In this document: positions 8,389 through 17,133 of the stretch, one piece after another
How the letters are laid out: each line of letters begins with the position of its first letter
Position numbering within the stretch: position 1 is the stretch's first letter
Assembly: GCF_030506285.1 (NCBI RefSeq)
Contig: NZ_CP119422.1
Span: 620,001 to 684,000, forward strand
DNA length: 64,000 nt
Source of the DNA: Catalinimonas niigatensis
Lineage (GTDB): Bacteria; Bacteroidota; Bacteroidia; Cytophagales; Cyclobacteriaceae
Reading direction: 5' to 3'
Notes under the pieces: model-generated
Databases searched by the model: none
What the model saw: the letters and a program-made list of their open reading frames with translations, nothing else
Told to the model about the DNA's origin: nothing
Position numbers and translations under genes: made by a program

Positions 8389-10161
8389 CTAATTTCTTAC
8401 AGCCTTGACCTCTTCAGCACTAATGACACTGGCATTATTGCCAAAATTTTGTCGGATAAAACTTAGAATTTCTGCTATCTCTTCATCGCTTAGAAAACGA
8501 TGCTGAGGCATCACACTGTTGTATAGCTCTCCATTCACTTCAATGCTGCCTTCCAGGCCATTCAATACAATGTTAATCAGCCTTTCTTTATCACCACTCA
8601 CCCAGTCGGTAGCCGCCAAAGGAGGAAAACGACCGATGGCTCCCCTGCCATTTTGCTGGTGACAGGTAGCACAGAAAGTATTGTATAGCTTTTGACCCGC
8701 TAAAACATTTTTCTGTAAGTCATCCTCCACTACATCGGGCGTTTTAATATGGGATAAAAGCTTACGATCTTCCATTTGTGCCAGGGCGGATTCACCGAAA
8801 TTATCGCTATCACCTTTGTACATCACCCGCCAGATTTTGCCCTGATTGGATTCGGTGATATACAAGGAGCCATCCGGCCCTTCGGCCAGTCCTACCGGAC
8901 GGTATTGGGCATCGCTGGTATTGACAAGCGTATCTACTCCGGTAAAGCCATCGGCAAAAACTTCCCACTTGCCTGTCGCAGTGCCATTCTCAAAAGGTAC
9001 AAAAGCGACGATATACCCGGACTGCGGATAGGGAGCTCGGTTGGTAGAGCCATGAAAAGCGATGAAAGCACCATTTTTGTATCGTTCGGGAAACTGGTTT
9101 CCTTCATAAAACAACACATCATTGGGTGCCCAGTGTCCGGGAAAACCCATAACCGGCAAATCCATGTCAGCGCACCTTTCTATCGTATTCCCATCTCCTC
9201 CGTATTCAGGCGCCAGCACTTTCTTTTTTTGTATCTGATCATAATAGCAATAAGGCCAGCCATAATCAGCTCCTTCGGTAATTTTCAAAAATTCTTCAGA
9301 AGGAAGCACCGCACTTTGCCAGGGTGAAAATCGGTCGGGAAAAAGACTATGTAAATTATCTCTTCCATGCATGACCACATACACATGTTCATCCACCGGA
9401 TTCCAATCCATGGCTACCACACTGCGGATGCCTGTCGCATACAAAGAACCATCTTTTTGTGTCAATCCCGTCTTGTTTGCTTCAAACCGCCAGATTCCCC
9501 CATGCTCTTCCAGCTCAGGACAGGGGTCCAAGCCTTCACCATCAGGAGCGCCATTGGGTGTAGCACTGAGGTCCTGACAAGCATTGGAAGGCGCACCAAA
9601 GGGAACATACATATATCCCTGTCTGTCAAAAGATACCGGCTTAGTGATGTGCCAGTGTACACCATGGGCATGGTCATCCTGTAACACAATTTCTTTTTCA
9701 CTTTCAGGAATCAGTTTTCCATCGGTTAACTGCTGCCTGAAAAGCACAGTGGCAGAGCTGTAATACAGATATCCCTCATGGATAAGCATGGCGGTGCCAT
9801 AGGTTGTTCTTTCTGCGCCTTCTGTACCGAATCGTTGAATAATATCTGCTTTGCCATCATTTGTGGTATCGCGAAGGGCGATATTACCACCATGCAGGCT
9901 ATCAGATGAACTCAGCCTGACATAGATATCCCCATTGTCATGGACAACCAGGTGTCTGGCTCGCCCGATGCTATCCACAACCACCAGCGCTTCAAAATCA
10001 TCGGGAAGAAATAAGCCCCCGTTTTCAGGATCACCGGTTGGTAATTCGGTGGAAGGTGTGCATCCGGTAACACTGATCACAAAATATAAAAGAAGCCCTC
10101 CTTTTACTAAATGAATTAAGCCGGAAGAAAGCTGATAAGTACATAAAAAGACTAACTTCAT
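8389..10161 (-). CDS. PQQ-dependent sugar-dehydrogenase-like beta-propeller lipoprotein fused to cytochrome c
   Basis: The 590-residue lipoprotein has a long signal with lipobox VTGC (C34), then a soluble glucose/sorbosone dehydrogenase-type propeller (about residues 50-470; motifs such as HGVHWHITKPVSFD, GIRSVVAMDWNP, EGADYGWPYCYYDQ). A C-terminal class I cytochrome c domain follows, with CATCH at 497-501 and a likely axial Met in SVMPQHRFL (M551). Such proteins oxidise a polyol, sugar or sugar acid in the periplasm and pass electrons to the fused haem. The substrate is unknown. It is the last gene of the minus-strand block of exported enzymes, 16 bp after the neighbouring metallohydrolase. 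Confidence 0.87.
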   Translation of the reverse strand: MKLVFLCTYQLSSGLIHLVKGGLLLYFVISVTGCTPSTELPTGDPENGGLFLPDDFEALVVVDSIGRARHLVVHDNGDIYVRLSSSDSLHGGNIALRDTTNDGKADIIQRFGTEGAERTTYGTAMLIHEGYLYYSSATVLFRQQLTDGKLIPESEKEIVLQDDHAHGVHWHITKPVSFDRQGYMYVPFGAPSNACQDLSATPNGAPDGEGLDPCPELEEHGGIWRFEANKTGLTQKDGSLYATGIRSVVAMDWNPVDEHVYVVMHGRDNLHSLFPDRFSPWQSAVLPSEEFLKITEGADYGWPYCYYDQIQKKKVLAPEYGGDGNTIERCADMDLPVMGFPGHWAPNDVLFYEGNQFPERYKNGAFIAFHGSTNRAPYPQSGYIVAFVPFENGTATGKWEVFADGFTGVDTLVNTSDAQYRPVGLAEGPDGSLYITESNQGKIWRVMYKGDSDNFGESALAQMEDRKLLSHIKTPDVVEDDLQKNVLAGQKLYNTFCATCHQQNGRGAIGRFPPLAATDWVSGDKERLINIVLNGLEGSIEVNGELYNSVMPQHRFLSDEEIAEILSFIRQNFGNNASVISAEEVKAVRN

Positions 10162-10177
10162 AAATCGTATGACAAGA

Positions 10178-11398
10178 TTATTTTTTAAACTCTTGGGCAG
10201 CTATTCCATTTAAATCCCAAACTACTTTTCCGGCACGAATGGTCAATTCAGCTTCTAATTTGTGCTTGCCTTGCAGTCGGTTGCCCCCGGCATCTACATA
10301 GCCAAAGTCTCCTTCTCTTAATCGTAACACTGCAACGTCCGCTACTGCACCTTCGCTCAGATGTCCGAGGTCTTCTCTCTGGATGGATTTTGCAGGATTC
10401 CAGCTTGCACGCAACAGTACCTCTTCTAAAGGCATGCCCATGCTCATGTATTTGGACATCACGTTCAGCATATCTTTCATCCCGGCATTCATACTAAAAC
10501 GGTGCAGGTCCGTACCAAAGGAATTAGGCCAAAGTCCCTGTTCCAGTGCAGGCATGGCTTCACTAAACCAGAAACCTGCACCTCCATGTCCGAGGTCAAA
10601 GAGAACTCCTCTCTCTTGGGCTTCCATCACAAAGGGACGTACTTTTCCCTGCTCATCAATGACTGACATACGTTCCGATACTTTTTCATAAGCATGGGTG
10701 ATGATATCTCCCGGACGCATACGATTGAGCTGATCTTCCAGGGAATACTGTGGCAGATGACATTCTACAAAAAGAGGTTTTCCCGATTGATTACCTGCGG
10801 ACAAAGCCCTGTCAAAAGGTGTCCACTCTTTGCCTTCATAGTGGCCGATTTTAATCCCCACAATGACGTCAGGATATTGCTGAATCACTTGAGCCGTTTT
10901 CTCAGCGTCCATGTCCTGAATGTCCTGCTGCACGGAGTCGCCGCTCATGCCGGAACCGGCGATATTGAGAAAGGCCAGCACCCTGGTTTTGGATTGGTCA
11001 ATCACCTGTGCTTTGAACTGAGGAAAATTCCGCCAGCCGGATGTTCCTGCATCCACCACTGTTGTGATGCCCGCCCGGAAAGTAAAGTCATCCGGAGAAA
11101 GGCTATTAACGCCATCGGCAAACTTGCCAGCTTTGCTGCCTACAAACACATGGGTATGGATGTCAATCAGTCCGGGGCATACATATAGACCTGTAGCATC
11201 AATAACTTTTTTGGCTTCACTGGCCGGAATGTCAACAGCTACCCGCAGAATTTTATCATTGGCAATGGCAACATCCATCACACCATCTATTTGATTTTTT
11301 GGATCAAAGACATGACCGCCTTTGATCAGCAGATCAATGGACTGGGCTTGAGTAAATAGTGGAACGATAAGAAGGATACATACAAGTAGATTTCTCAT
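10178..11398 (-). CDS. Exported amidohydrolase/deacetylase-family metallohydrolase (copy 1)
   Basis: This is an amidohydrolase-superfamily enzyme of the COG3964 type. From the ATG at 11398 it has 406 residues and a clear Sec signal (MRNLLVCILL...TQAQS). A GTG at 11440 overlapping the upstream stop is possible, but would bury the signal. Metal-site motifs are visible: GLIDIHTHVF (HxH), VGIKIGHYEG (likely bridging Lys), FVECH, DIITHAYE and FGTDLHRFS (catalytic Asp). Cytosolic family members have been linked to hydrolysis of acylated hydroxy acids or to deacetylation; the substrate here is open. It is a tandem paralogue of the gene upstream, suggesting divergent specificity in one pathway. Confidence 0.85.
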   Translation of the reverse strand: MRNLLVCILLIVPLFTQAQSIDLLIKGGHVFDPKNQIDGVMDVAIANDKILRVAVDIPASEAKKVIDATGLYVCPGLIDIHTHVFVGSKAGKFADGVNSLSPDDFTFRAGITTVVDAGTSGWRNFPQFKAQVIDQSKTRVLAFLNIAGSGMSGDSVQQDIQDMDAEKTAQVIQQYPDVIVGIKIGHYEGKEWTPFDRALSAGNQSGKPLFVECHLPQYSLEDQLNRMRPGDIITHAYEKVSERMSVIDEQGKVRPFVMEAQERGVLFDLGHGGAGFWFSEAMPALEQGLWPNSFGTDLHRFSMNAGMKDMLNVMSKYMSMGMPLEEVLLRASWNPAKSIQREDLGHLSEGAVADVAVLRLREGDFGYVDAGGNRLQGKHKLEAELTIRAGKVVWDLNGIAAQEFKK

Positions 11399-11436
11399 CT
11401 TTTTAGATAATTCACGACTTATAGGATTAGAAGATC

Positions 11437-12702
11437 TCACTTTCCAGCTTTATTCCTTTCGCTTTCCCAACCTGGCATACTGATACCATTCAAATCCCAA
11501 ACGACCCTTCCGGCACGCAGCGTAAGTTCAGCTTCCAGTTTCTTTGTAGCGCTCAGTGTAGTTCTCCGAACGTCCACAAAAGCGAAATTTCCTTCCCTTA
11601 CACTGAATACTGCCACATCAGCTTCAGCACCTATGCTCAGGTGCCCCAGTTCTTCTCTGCCTATGACCTGTGCCGGAGCCCAGGTCGCTCTCATGATGGC
11701 ATCTTCCAGGCTAAGCCCCATTGCCATAAATTTGGACAGTACATTGCTCAAATCTTTCATCCCACCATTCATGCTCTGCGTATGCAGATCGGTGCTGATG
11801 ACATCGGCGATAAATCCCTGTTCTATCGCGGGCACCGCCTGACGCCAGGAAAAAGCGCCTCCTCCATGCCCTACGTCAAAGATGATTCCCTTTTTCTGGG
11901 CTTCAAAGACAAAGGGCTTCACCTTGTCGTTTTCGTCCACAACAGTTTCTCTTTGGGTAGGGCCGTAAGAATAGGTATGGGTAAAAATATCTCCGGGGCG
12001 CAGGTGTTCCATGTACAGAGACTCTATGGATAGAGGAGGGTCATGCTCACCAAAATCCACCATCACGGGTACATCTGCCAGCTTTCCGGCTTCCACCGCA
12101 CGATCTACTTGTGTGAAATCGCCCCAATAATGGGCAGCCTTGATGCCTACTAAGATATCAGGAAACAGTTCATTGATCATATGGGCTGTCATCACCGGAT
12201 TCATATCGCTGACATCCTGCTCCTCAAAACGTCCGTACATGCCTGTTCCCACAATATTTAGAAGGGCCAGAACCCTGGTATCTGCTTTATCAATGGTTTG
12301 TGCTTTGAACTGGCGAAAATTCCTCCATCCAGACGAACCCGCATCTACCACAGTAGTCACTCCTGCTCTAAAGGTAAATCCATCGGGCGCCACGCTTGTA
12401 GGTCCGTTGGCAATGTAAGATTCCGGCTCATGGCCGTTGAACACATGCACGTGCATATCAATGAGTCCGGGAGTAACATACATGCCACTGACATCAATCA
12501 GTTGTTTGGCATTTTCTCCGCGGATGTTGTCCGCAACCTGAGCTATTTTTCCATCAGTAATACCAATGTCCATGACCCTATCTATATTATTTTTCGGATC
12601 TATGACATAGCCTCCTTTTAACAAAATATCCAGCTCCTGAGCATTGGCTCCCAGATGGATTAAACAAATTACAAAGACGATTACAAAGCTATATTTATGC
12701 AT
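11437..12702 (-). CDS. Exported amidohydrolase/deacetylase-family metallohydrolase (copy 2)
   Basis: The 421-residue paralogue of the next gene aligns along its whole length without large gaps. It has a Sec signal (residues 1-21, ending GANAQ) followed by the same metal-ligand set: GLIDMHVHVF, VGIKAAHYWG, DFGEHDPP, DIFTHTYSYG and ISTDLHTQS. All expected ligands are present, so both copies should be active. It lies 62 bp downstream of the SelA-like PLP gene. Linkage of a COG3964 hydrolase to a SelA-like enzyme is a known cytosolic pairing in Firmicutes, but here every member carries an export signal. The substrate is unknown. Confidence 0.86.
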   Translation of the reverse strand: MHKYSFVIVFVICLIHLGANAQELDILLKGGYVIDPKNNIDRVMDIGITDGKIAQVADNIRGENAKQLIDVSGMYVTPGLIDMHVHVFNGHEPESYIANGPTSVAPDGFTFRAGVTTVVDAGSSGWRNFRQFKAQTIDKADTRVLALLNIVGTGMYGRFEEQDVSDMNPVMTAHMINELFPDILVGIKAAHYWGDFTQVDRAVEAGKLADVPVMVDFGEHDPPLSIESLYMEHLRPGDIFTHTYSYGPTQRETVVDENDKVKPFVFEAQKKGIIFDVGHGGGAFSWRQAVPAIEQGFIADVISTDLHTQSMNGGMKDLSNVLSKFMAMGLSLEDAIMRATWAPAQVIGREELGHLSIGAEADVAVFSVREGNFAFVDVRRTTLSATKKLEAELTLRAGRVVWDLNGISMPGWESERNKAGK

Positions 12703-12764
12703 CCTGCAAAACAGATGAAGGGAATGAATATTTCGGTCAATAATACATGGTTATGATGCTGGCT

Positions 12765-14393
12765 TTATGTAGCCAATGGAGGCCCTCCAGGAATCACTAC
12801 CGGTCTGCGTTCATGATCATATTTGGCTCGTTTGGCTGTAAACTCCGCAGTCAGGTATTCCCCCAGATAGATAGATCCTTTCATGGTATCGTTTACTACT
12901 TTGCCGGAAAAAAGAAAGCTGATGGAATCGCCTGAGCTACGCTGTCTGCTACTCAGTTTCACTACATCATCTTCCACCATTCCTACTACATCTTGCATGC
13001 TAAAGTCGGCTTTGTGGGTGCCTTCAATCCAGTTACCATCCTGCTGAATAAATAAAGCATGCAGACTTGTGCTGGTGAAATATTTTACTTCTACTTCCCA
13101 GTGTCCGCTGACATCCACTTTTGCAGGAGCAAGCTCAGTTTTTCTGGGACTACGTTTCTGCGATAACACTCCATAAATACGATCGGCTACTACCTTCACA
13201 TTCTCTTCTTTCATCTGATTGGGTGTGACATTTACAGAAGTCATACCATCCCGGTTACGACTGCCTATGGCTACCCTAGGCTTATTTCTGGCCAATTCTT
13301 CGGCAAGCTCATCTCCCATGATATGCAATTGGCCGGGGTCCCAACTGATATGCAATACCGGTGCATGATTAGACAGTCCTTTGGGTTCTGTAACATTTGT
13401 GGTTACCCCTTTTATTTTCGTTACTTTTTGAGAGATTTCATCCAGCCAGGAGAGCCAGGTCTTCCATTCGGCTTTATGGTCACGCGTAGTCCAGGCTTCA
13501 ACGGCAGCCAGCATGCCCAGCATTTCTTCTTTACCTACCTTGTTATCCCGACCCGGGCCATGATGCGGTGAACTGGCCTGCCATGCCGACATCAGGAGGT
13601 CTTTGTCACCCAGCAGCAGTCCGGCACACTGCGGCCCGCAAATGGCTTTACCACCGCTATAGGCTACCACAGTGGCGCCCTGTTCCAAATGCACACAAGG
13701 GATGGTAAGATCTTCGGCAGCCGCATCTGCCAGGATAGGAATATTTTTGGGTTTGGCGATACTGGCAATCACTTCCAGAGAAAGGGGCTGGCCACTTTCT
13801 GAGCCTCCTCCGGTCATGATATAGATCATGGCCGTTTTGGAATTGATGGCTTTCTCCAGTTCTTCAGCAGTCTCCACCTCCACGATGGTAACGCCTATAT
13901 TACGCACCGCATGATCATATACATTGCGGGAATAGCGAGGAATGATGACTTCTGTTTTTTCAAAACCCGTCAGGTCAGGGATACGCACCAGTTTTTCGGG
14001 ATTACCCCCGGTGACACAGGCGGCGGTAACATGCTTCATGGCGGCCGCACAGCCGGATGAAACCATACCCCAATCTGATTTTGTCAGTTCAGCCAGTCGT
14101 TTTCCTATCCCATAAGCTAATTCATCATATTGCACAAAGTAGCCTGAAGCTGCTTCCATTGCTTCCAATACTTCAGGACGCTCAATAGAGCCGCCGATGA
14201 TGGTAAAAGTACCCCGACAGTTGATAATCGTTTCCACCCCGATAGCATTGTAGATGTTCTGGTCTGCTTTCAGCGGCCCATTAGAAGAGAGTATGCTTCC
14301 CTGCGCAGCCGTATTGAGCATAGACTCATGGCCAAGAGCTCCTCCTACGAAAGGTAAAACTGACAATTGTTTAATGATTTCCCTGCGATTCAT
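12765..14393 (-). CDS. Tat-exported SelA/DgaE-like PLP enzyme with C-terminal beta domain
   Basis: The 542-residue fold-type I PLP enzyme belongs to the SelA-like group that includes D-glucosaminate-6-phosphate ammonia-lyase. A twin-arginine start (MNRREIIKQLSVLPF) implies export after folding with cofactor. Motifs are GTFTIIGGSIERPEV (about 61-75), LADAAAED (PLP-ring Asp223) and YSGGKAICGPQ (Schiff-base K249). Residues about 445-535 form an extra beta-rich module (SGHWEVEVKYF..., then alternating strands) not found in standard members, which end near 400. It heads the minus-strand operon with two metallohydrolases. A beta-elimination or racemase-type reaction on an amino or hydroxy acid is likely; selenocysteine synthesis is not. 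Confidence 0.82.
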   Translation of the reverse strand: MNRREIIKQLSVLPFVGGALGHESMLNTAAQGSILSSNGPLKADQNIYNAIGVETIINCRGTFTIIGGSIERPEVLEAMEAASGYFVQYDELAYGIGKRLAELTKSDWGMVSSGCAAAMKHVTAACVTGGNPEKLVRIPDLTGFEKTEVIIPRYSRNVYDHAVRNIGVTIVEVETAEELEKAINSKTAMIYIMTGGGSESGQPLSLEVIASIAKPKNIPILADAAAEDLTIPCVHLEQGATVVAYSGGKAICGPQCAGLLLGDKDLLMSAWQASSPHHGPGRDNKVGKEEMLGMLAAVEAWTTRDHKAEWKTWLSWLDEISQKVTKIKGVTTNVTEPKGLSNHAPVLHISWDPGQLHIMGDELAEELARNKPRVAIGSRNRDGMTSVNVTPNQMKEENVKVVADRIYGVLSQKRSPRKTELAPAKVDVSGHWEVEVKYFTSTSLHALFIQQDGNWIEGTHKADFSMQDVVGMVEDDVVKLSSRQRSSGDSISFLFSGKVVNDTMKGSIYLGEYLTAEFTAKRAKYDHERRPVVIPGGPPLAT

Positions 14394-14713
14394 GGTGGTG
14401 ACTGAAGGTTAAGTTTTGGTAGAAGAATATTCTTTGAGAAAACTAAAAATACTAAAAGCTAGAGTTTGCACAAATCTTAAAGAAAAATAAGTTAAAACAA
14501 GGTGTTGCTGATGATTCAGAATTATCAAATAATGTAAAGTCTTTTGTTAAGGCCAGACTTAACAGTAGAAACAACTCCGTAATTATCAATACATTAGAAT
14601 AATGAATAGAATATGGTTTATTGAGCTATTAAAGATAATATGCTTCAAATATCTTAATTTGTTGATATGCTATAAAGCACAAAGTAAATGCACAACCTAT
14701 ACTACTGAACGAA
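14394..14713. other. Divergent promoter region between the PLP operon and the esterase-cupin gene
   Basis: This 320-bp AT-rich spacer separates two divergently transcribed exported-enzyme genes and so must hold both promoters. No coding frame, strong palindrome or clean TAnnTTTG match was found. Shared regulation of the two units is a reasonable inference from the arrangement. Confidence 0.5.
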
Positions 14714-16264
14714 ATGAAAAAGAATTTTATGCTGCTGTTTTTATTGCTGGCCTCAATACCTGGGTTTTCACAGAATGAATATCCCTCCGGGCCAAACTCT
14801 CAAAGCTATGAGGGTATCCCCAAAGGTAAAATAAGCACACACAGCTGGAAAAGTACTGTTTTCAAGAATACCATCCGGGATTATTATGTATACATTCCTG
14901 CACAATACGATGCATCTCAACCCTCTGCACTCATGATTTTTCAGGATGGGCACACTTATGTCAAAGAGGATGGCGACTTCAGGGTTCCTACTGTTTTTGA
15001 TAACCTTATCAGTCAGGGAAAAATGCCCGTAACCATTGGTTTGTTTGTCAATCCGGGACACGATTTGGATGCGCCACCCGCTGAAACTCCCTGGCAGGCG
15101 AGTAACCGAAGTAAAGAATATGATGAAGTATCTGATACCTATGCTCGTTTTCTGCTGGAAGAAATGATCCCTGAACTCAAGAAGCAGTACCATATTTCCG
15201 ATGATCCTAAAATGCGTGCTATCGGCGGCATCTCATCGGGTGGTATTTGTGCTTTTAGTGCAGCCTGGTTTTATCCTGAACATTTCCATAAAGTACTGAG
15301 CCACATTGGAAGCTTTACCGACATACGGGGAGGTCATAACTATCCACCTATGATTCGTAAGAATGACAGAAAAGACATTAAAGTATTTTTACAGGATGGC
15401 TCTAACGACCTCAATAACCAGTACGGAAACTGGTGGCTGGCCAATCTTCAGATGGAGTCAGCCCTTAAATACAAAGCGTATGATTATAAATTTGCAGAAG
15501 GAAAGGGTGGTCACAATGGGCAGCATGGAGGCGCTATTTTACCAGAGTCTTTAAGCTGGTTATGGAGTGATGTACTTCCGCAAAAAGTAGCATCAGGTGT
15601 TTATCCCTTACCTCAGCGGGGAAATGAAACTCTTTTATTTTCCGGCGAAACCATGCACTTTTCCAAATCTGAATTTAAAACAGTGAAGCTAAACAACTCC
15701 TCCGGAAAAGTTAATCTTCAAAACGCTGAAAATGAGCAGATCTTTATAGTAAAAGAAGGTGAGTTCAAAATTTCCATCAATAACAAAACCAAAACTATTG
15801 GTCCTAACAGTGTCGCTATTTTGCTCCCTAACGATAATGGGTCTATTGAAAGTTTATCCCCAAGTGCCACCTTTTATACCATGAGTTATCAGTCAAAAAA
15901 GAAAATGGATCTCAAGAGAGGGAAAAAAGATGACGGCTCTGTAATCATTGATTTTGATGAATTAGCCTATAAAGAGCATGATAAAGGAGGAATAAGAAAC
16001 TATTTCCATCGTGCTACCGCCATGTGCCCTTACTACGAAATGCATGTCACCAATTTGAATCCCGGGATTAAAAGCCATCAACCCCATACTCATCAGGCCA
16101 CTGAGATTATTCTGATGATTGATGGAAGTACCGAGATGGAAATTGGAAATGAAATTTTCAAAGCTAAAAAAGGCGATGTCTATTTTGTGAGTTCAAATGT
16201 GCCTCATGCGATCAAAAACTTAGGCGACAAACAATGTATGTACTTTGCCTTTCAATGGGAGTAG
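14714..16264 (+). CDS. Exported esterase (Fes/esterase-D type) fused to two cupin domains
   Basis: The 516-residue protein has a Sec signal (residues 1-20, cleavage after GFSQ). An alpha/beta-hydrolase of the enterochelin-esterase type follows at about 45-290, with nucleophile motif GISSG (S174), an acid candidate in LQDGSND (D228 or D232) and His in GGHNGQHGG (H267 or H271). Residues about 305-395 form a degenerate cupin without a full metal set. Residues about 430-516 form a complete cupin with HQPHTHQATE and VPHAI, the usual 3-His/1-Glu metal site. The enzyme probably cleaves an ester of a carbohydrate or hydroxy acid that the cupin binds or converts. It is divergent from the metallohydrolase operon and probably shares its pathway. 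Confidence 0.83.
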   Translation: MKKNFMLLFLLLASIPGFSQNEYPSGPNSQSYEGIPKGKISTHSWKSTVFKNTIRDYYVYIPAQYDASQPSALMIFQDGHTYVKEDGDFRVPTVFDNLISQGKMPVTIGLFVNPGHDLDAPPAETPWQASNRSKEYDEVSDTYARFLLEEMIPELKKQYHISDDPKMRAIGGISSGGICAFSAAWFYPEHFHKVLSHIGSFTDIRGGHNYPPMIRKNDRKDIKVFLQDGSNDLNNQYGNWWLANLQMESALKYKAYDYKFAEGKGGHNGQHGGAILPESLSWLWSDVLPQKVASGVYPLPQRGNETLLFSGETMHFSKSEFKTVKLNNSSGKVNLQNAENEQIFIVKEGEFKISINNKTKTIGPNSVAILLPNDNGSIESLSPSATFYTMSYQSKKKMDLKRGKKDDGSVIIDFDELAYKEHDKGGIRNYFHRATAMCPYYEMHVTNLNPGIKSHQPHTHQATEIILMIDGSTEMEIGNEIFKAKKGDVYFVSSNVPHAIKNLGDKQCMYFAFQWE

Positions 16265-16268
16265 TCTG

Positions 16269-16309
16269 TTGGCTTTGTGTGTGAGCCAAATAGTTTTATT
16301 GCATAAAAC
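16269..16309 (+). terminator. Two small hairpins after the esterase-cupin gene
   Basis: TTGGCT (16269-16274) pairs with AGCCAA (16284-16289), and GTTTTAT (16293-16299) pairs with ATAAAAC (16303-16309). Either could be the 3' end of the transcript; neither has a convincing T-tract. Confidence 0.35.
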
Positions 16310-16528
16310 CATTTGGTACATCATTAGCCTATTTTACCAGCCCTTAAAGCCTGAAAGTTTAATCCAGTCTTTATTTTTTTTAATCTGAAAGCAATAAAAA
16401 ACAATTTGAACAACAAAAAATTAATTCATACGCACTTCATTCTAAAAGCAGCCATTATGACCATTCTTATATTTTAGCTGGTTATATTTTGTAGATATTA
16501 GTCTGAAAATACCTAACTTTATATAATC

Positions 16529-16536
16529 TATCTTTG
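16529..16536 (+). promoter_or_regulatory. -7 element (TATCTTTG) before the first small paralogue
   Basis: TATCTTTG matches the Bacteroidota TAnnTTTG element and lies 26 bp before the ATG at 16563, an appropriate leader distance. No well-spaced -33 TTG was found. The second paralogue has no equivalent, so the pair may share this promoter. Confidence 0.45.
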
Positions 16537-16562
16537 TATTTTCACATATACCGGCGAAAAGC

Positions 16563-16799
16563 ATGTTAATTAATTATTTCTTGAGCCTGGCAATTTATGA
16601 CAGAGTTGCATTTGTAAGACAGAATGGAATTTTTTTAATGAGCAGAGTGGAAGATCATTTTTTATATACTCTCTATGAATTGTTCGGATATTATGTAGAA
16701 ATAAAATTCAATCAAAAAGAAAAGAAGACTGAGTTAGTCAGTGTGTTTAATGATACAGATAAACTATTTCGTTATCTGAATCAAATAAAGATCTCTTAA
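16563..16799 (+). CDS. Small protein of unknown function, tandem copy 1
   Basis: The 78-residue protein has no signal peptide and no recognised domain. It aligns without a gap to the next gene, with about 39 of 78 positions identical by eye. Shared features are MLI..FLSLAI at the start, the central R..FLY.L.E..GY..EIK, and an acidic-aromatic C terminus ending in a YL..I motif. The alternation of hydrophobic and charged residues suggests a compact mixed alpha/beta fold. An upstream TATCTTTG supports transcription. Conservation between copies with unrelated spacer DNA argues that this is a real gene. Confidence 0.7.
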   Translation: MLINYFLSLAIYDRVAFVRQNGIFLMSRVEDHFLYTLYELFGYYVEIKFNQKEKKTELVSVFNDTDKLFRYLNQIKIS

Positions 16800-16896
16800 T
16801 TTTGATGCGATCCCTACTCTCATTTTTTAAAACAATCTTTACTTATTGCCCGTCTATATATAGTCAACAATATTTTTTTTCAAATTAGTACTATAC

Positions 16897-17133
16897 ATGT
16901 TAATTCACGCCTTTTTAAGCTTAGCGATTTTTGAAAGAGCAGAATATGTGAGGAGAAATGGAGTATATTTAATAGGAAGATTAGAGGGTATTTTCCTTTA
17001 CAAACTTTTTGAAATGGATGGGTACTTTATAGAAATCAAAATCAATTACAAAGAAGATCATATAGAAGCTGTAAATACCTTTCAAGACAATATAAGACTA
17101 TCACCTTATCTTGAGATAATTGATATCTTTTAG
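16897..17133 (+). CDS. Small protein of unknown function, tandem copy 2
   Basis: The 78-residue paralogue of the preceding gene has the same length and about 50 percent identity. Conserved positions include MLI, FLSLAI, R14, V18-R19, N21-G22, R28, E30, FLY, GY and EIK. It lies 97 bp downstream in the same direction. Conservative substitutions dominate (Y/F, D/E, I/V), the mark of selection at the protein level. The function is unknown. Confidence 0.7.
   Translation: MLIHAFLSLAIFERAEYVRRNGVYLIGRLEGIFLYKLFEMDGYFIEIKINYKEDHIEAVNTFQDNIRLSPYLEIIDIF

Noticed and set aside
8776-9327. A 183-codon plus-strand frame inside the PQQ-dehydrogenase gene
   Set aside because: It is antisense to a strongly supported gene; its composition reflects the codon pattern of the other strand.
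11398-11440. GTG start for metallohydrolase copy 1
   Set aside because: Using it would place 14 residues before a textbook Sec signal peptide; the ATG at 11398 is better.
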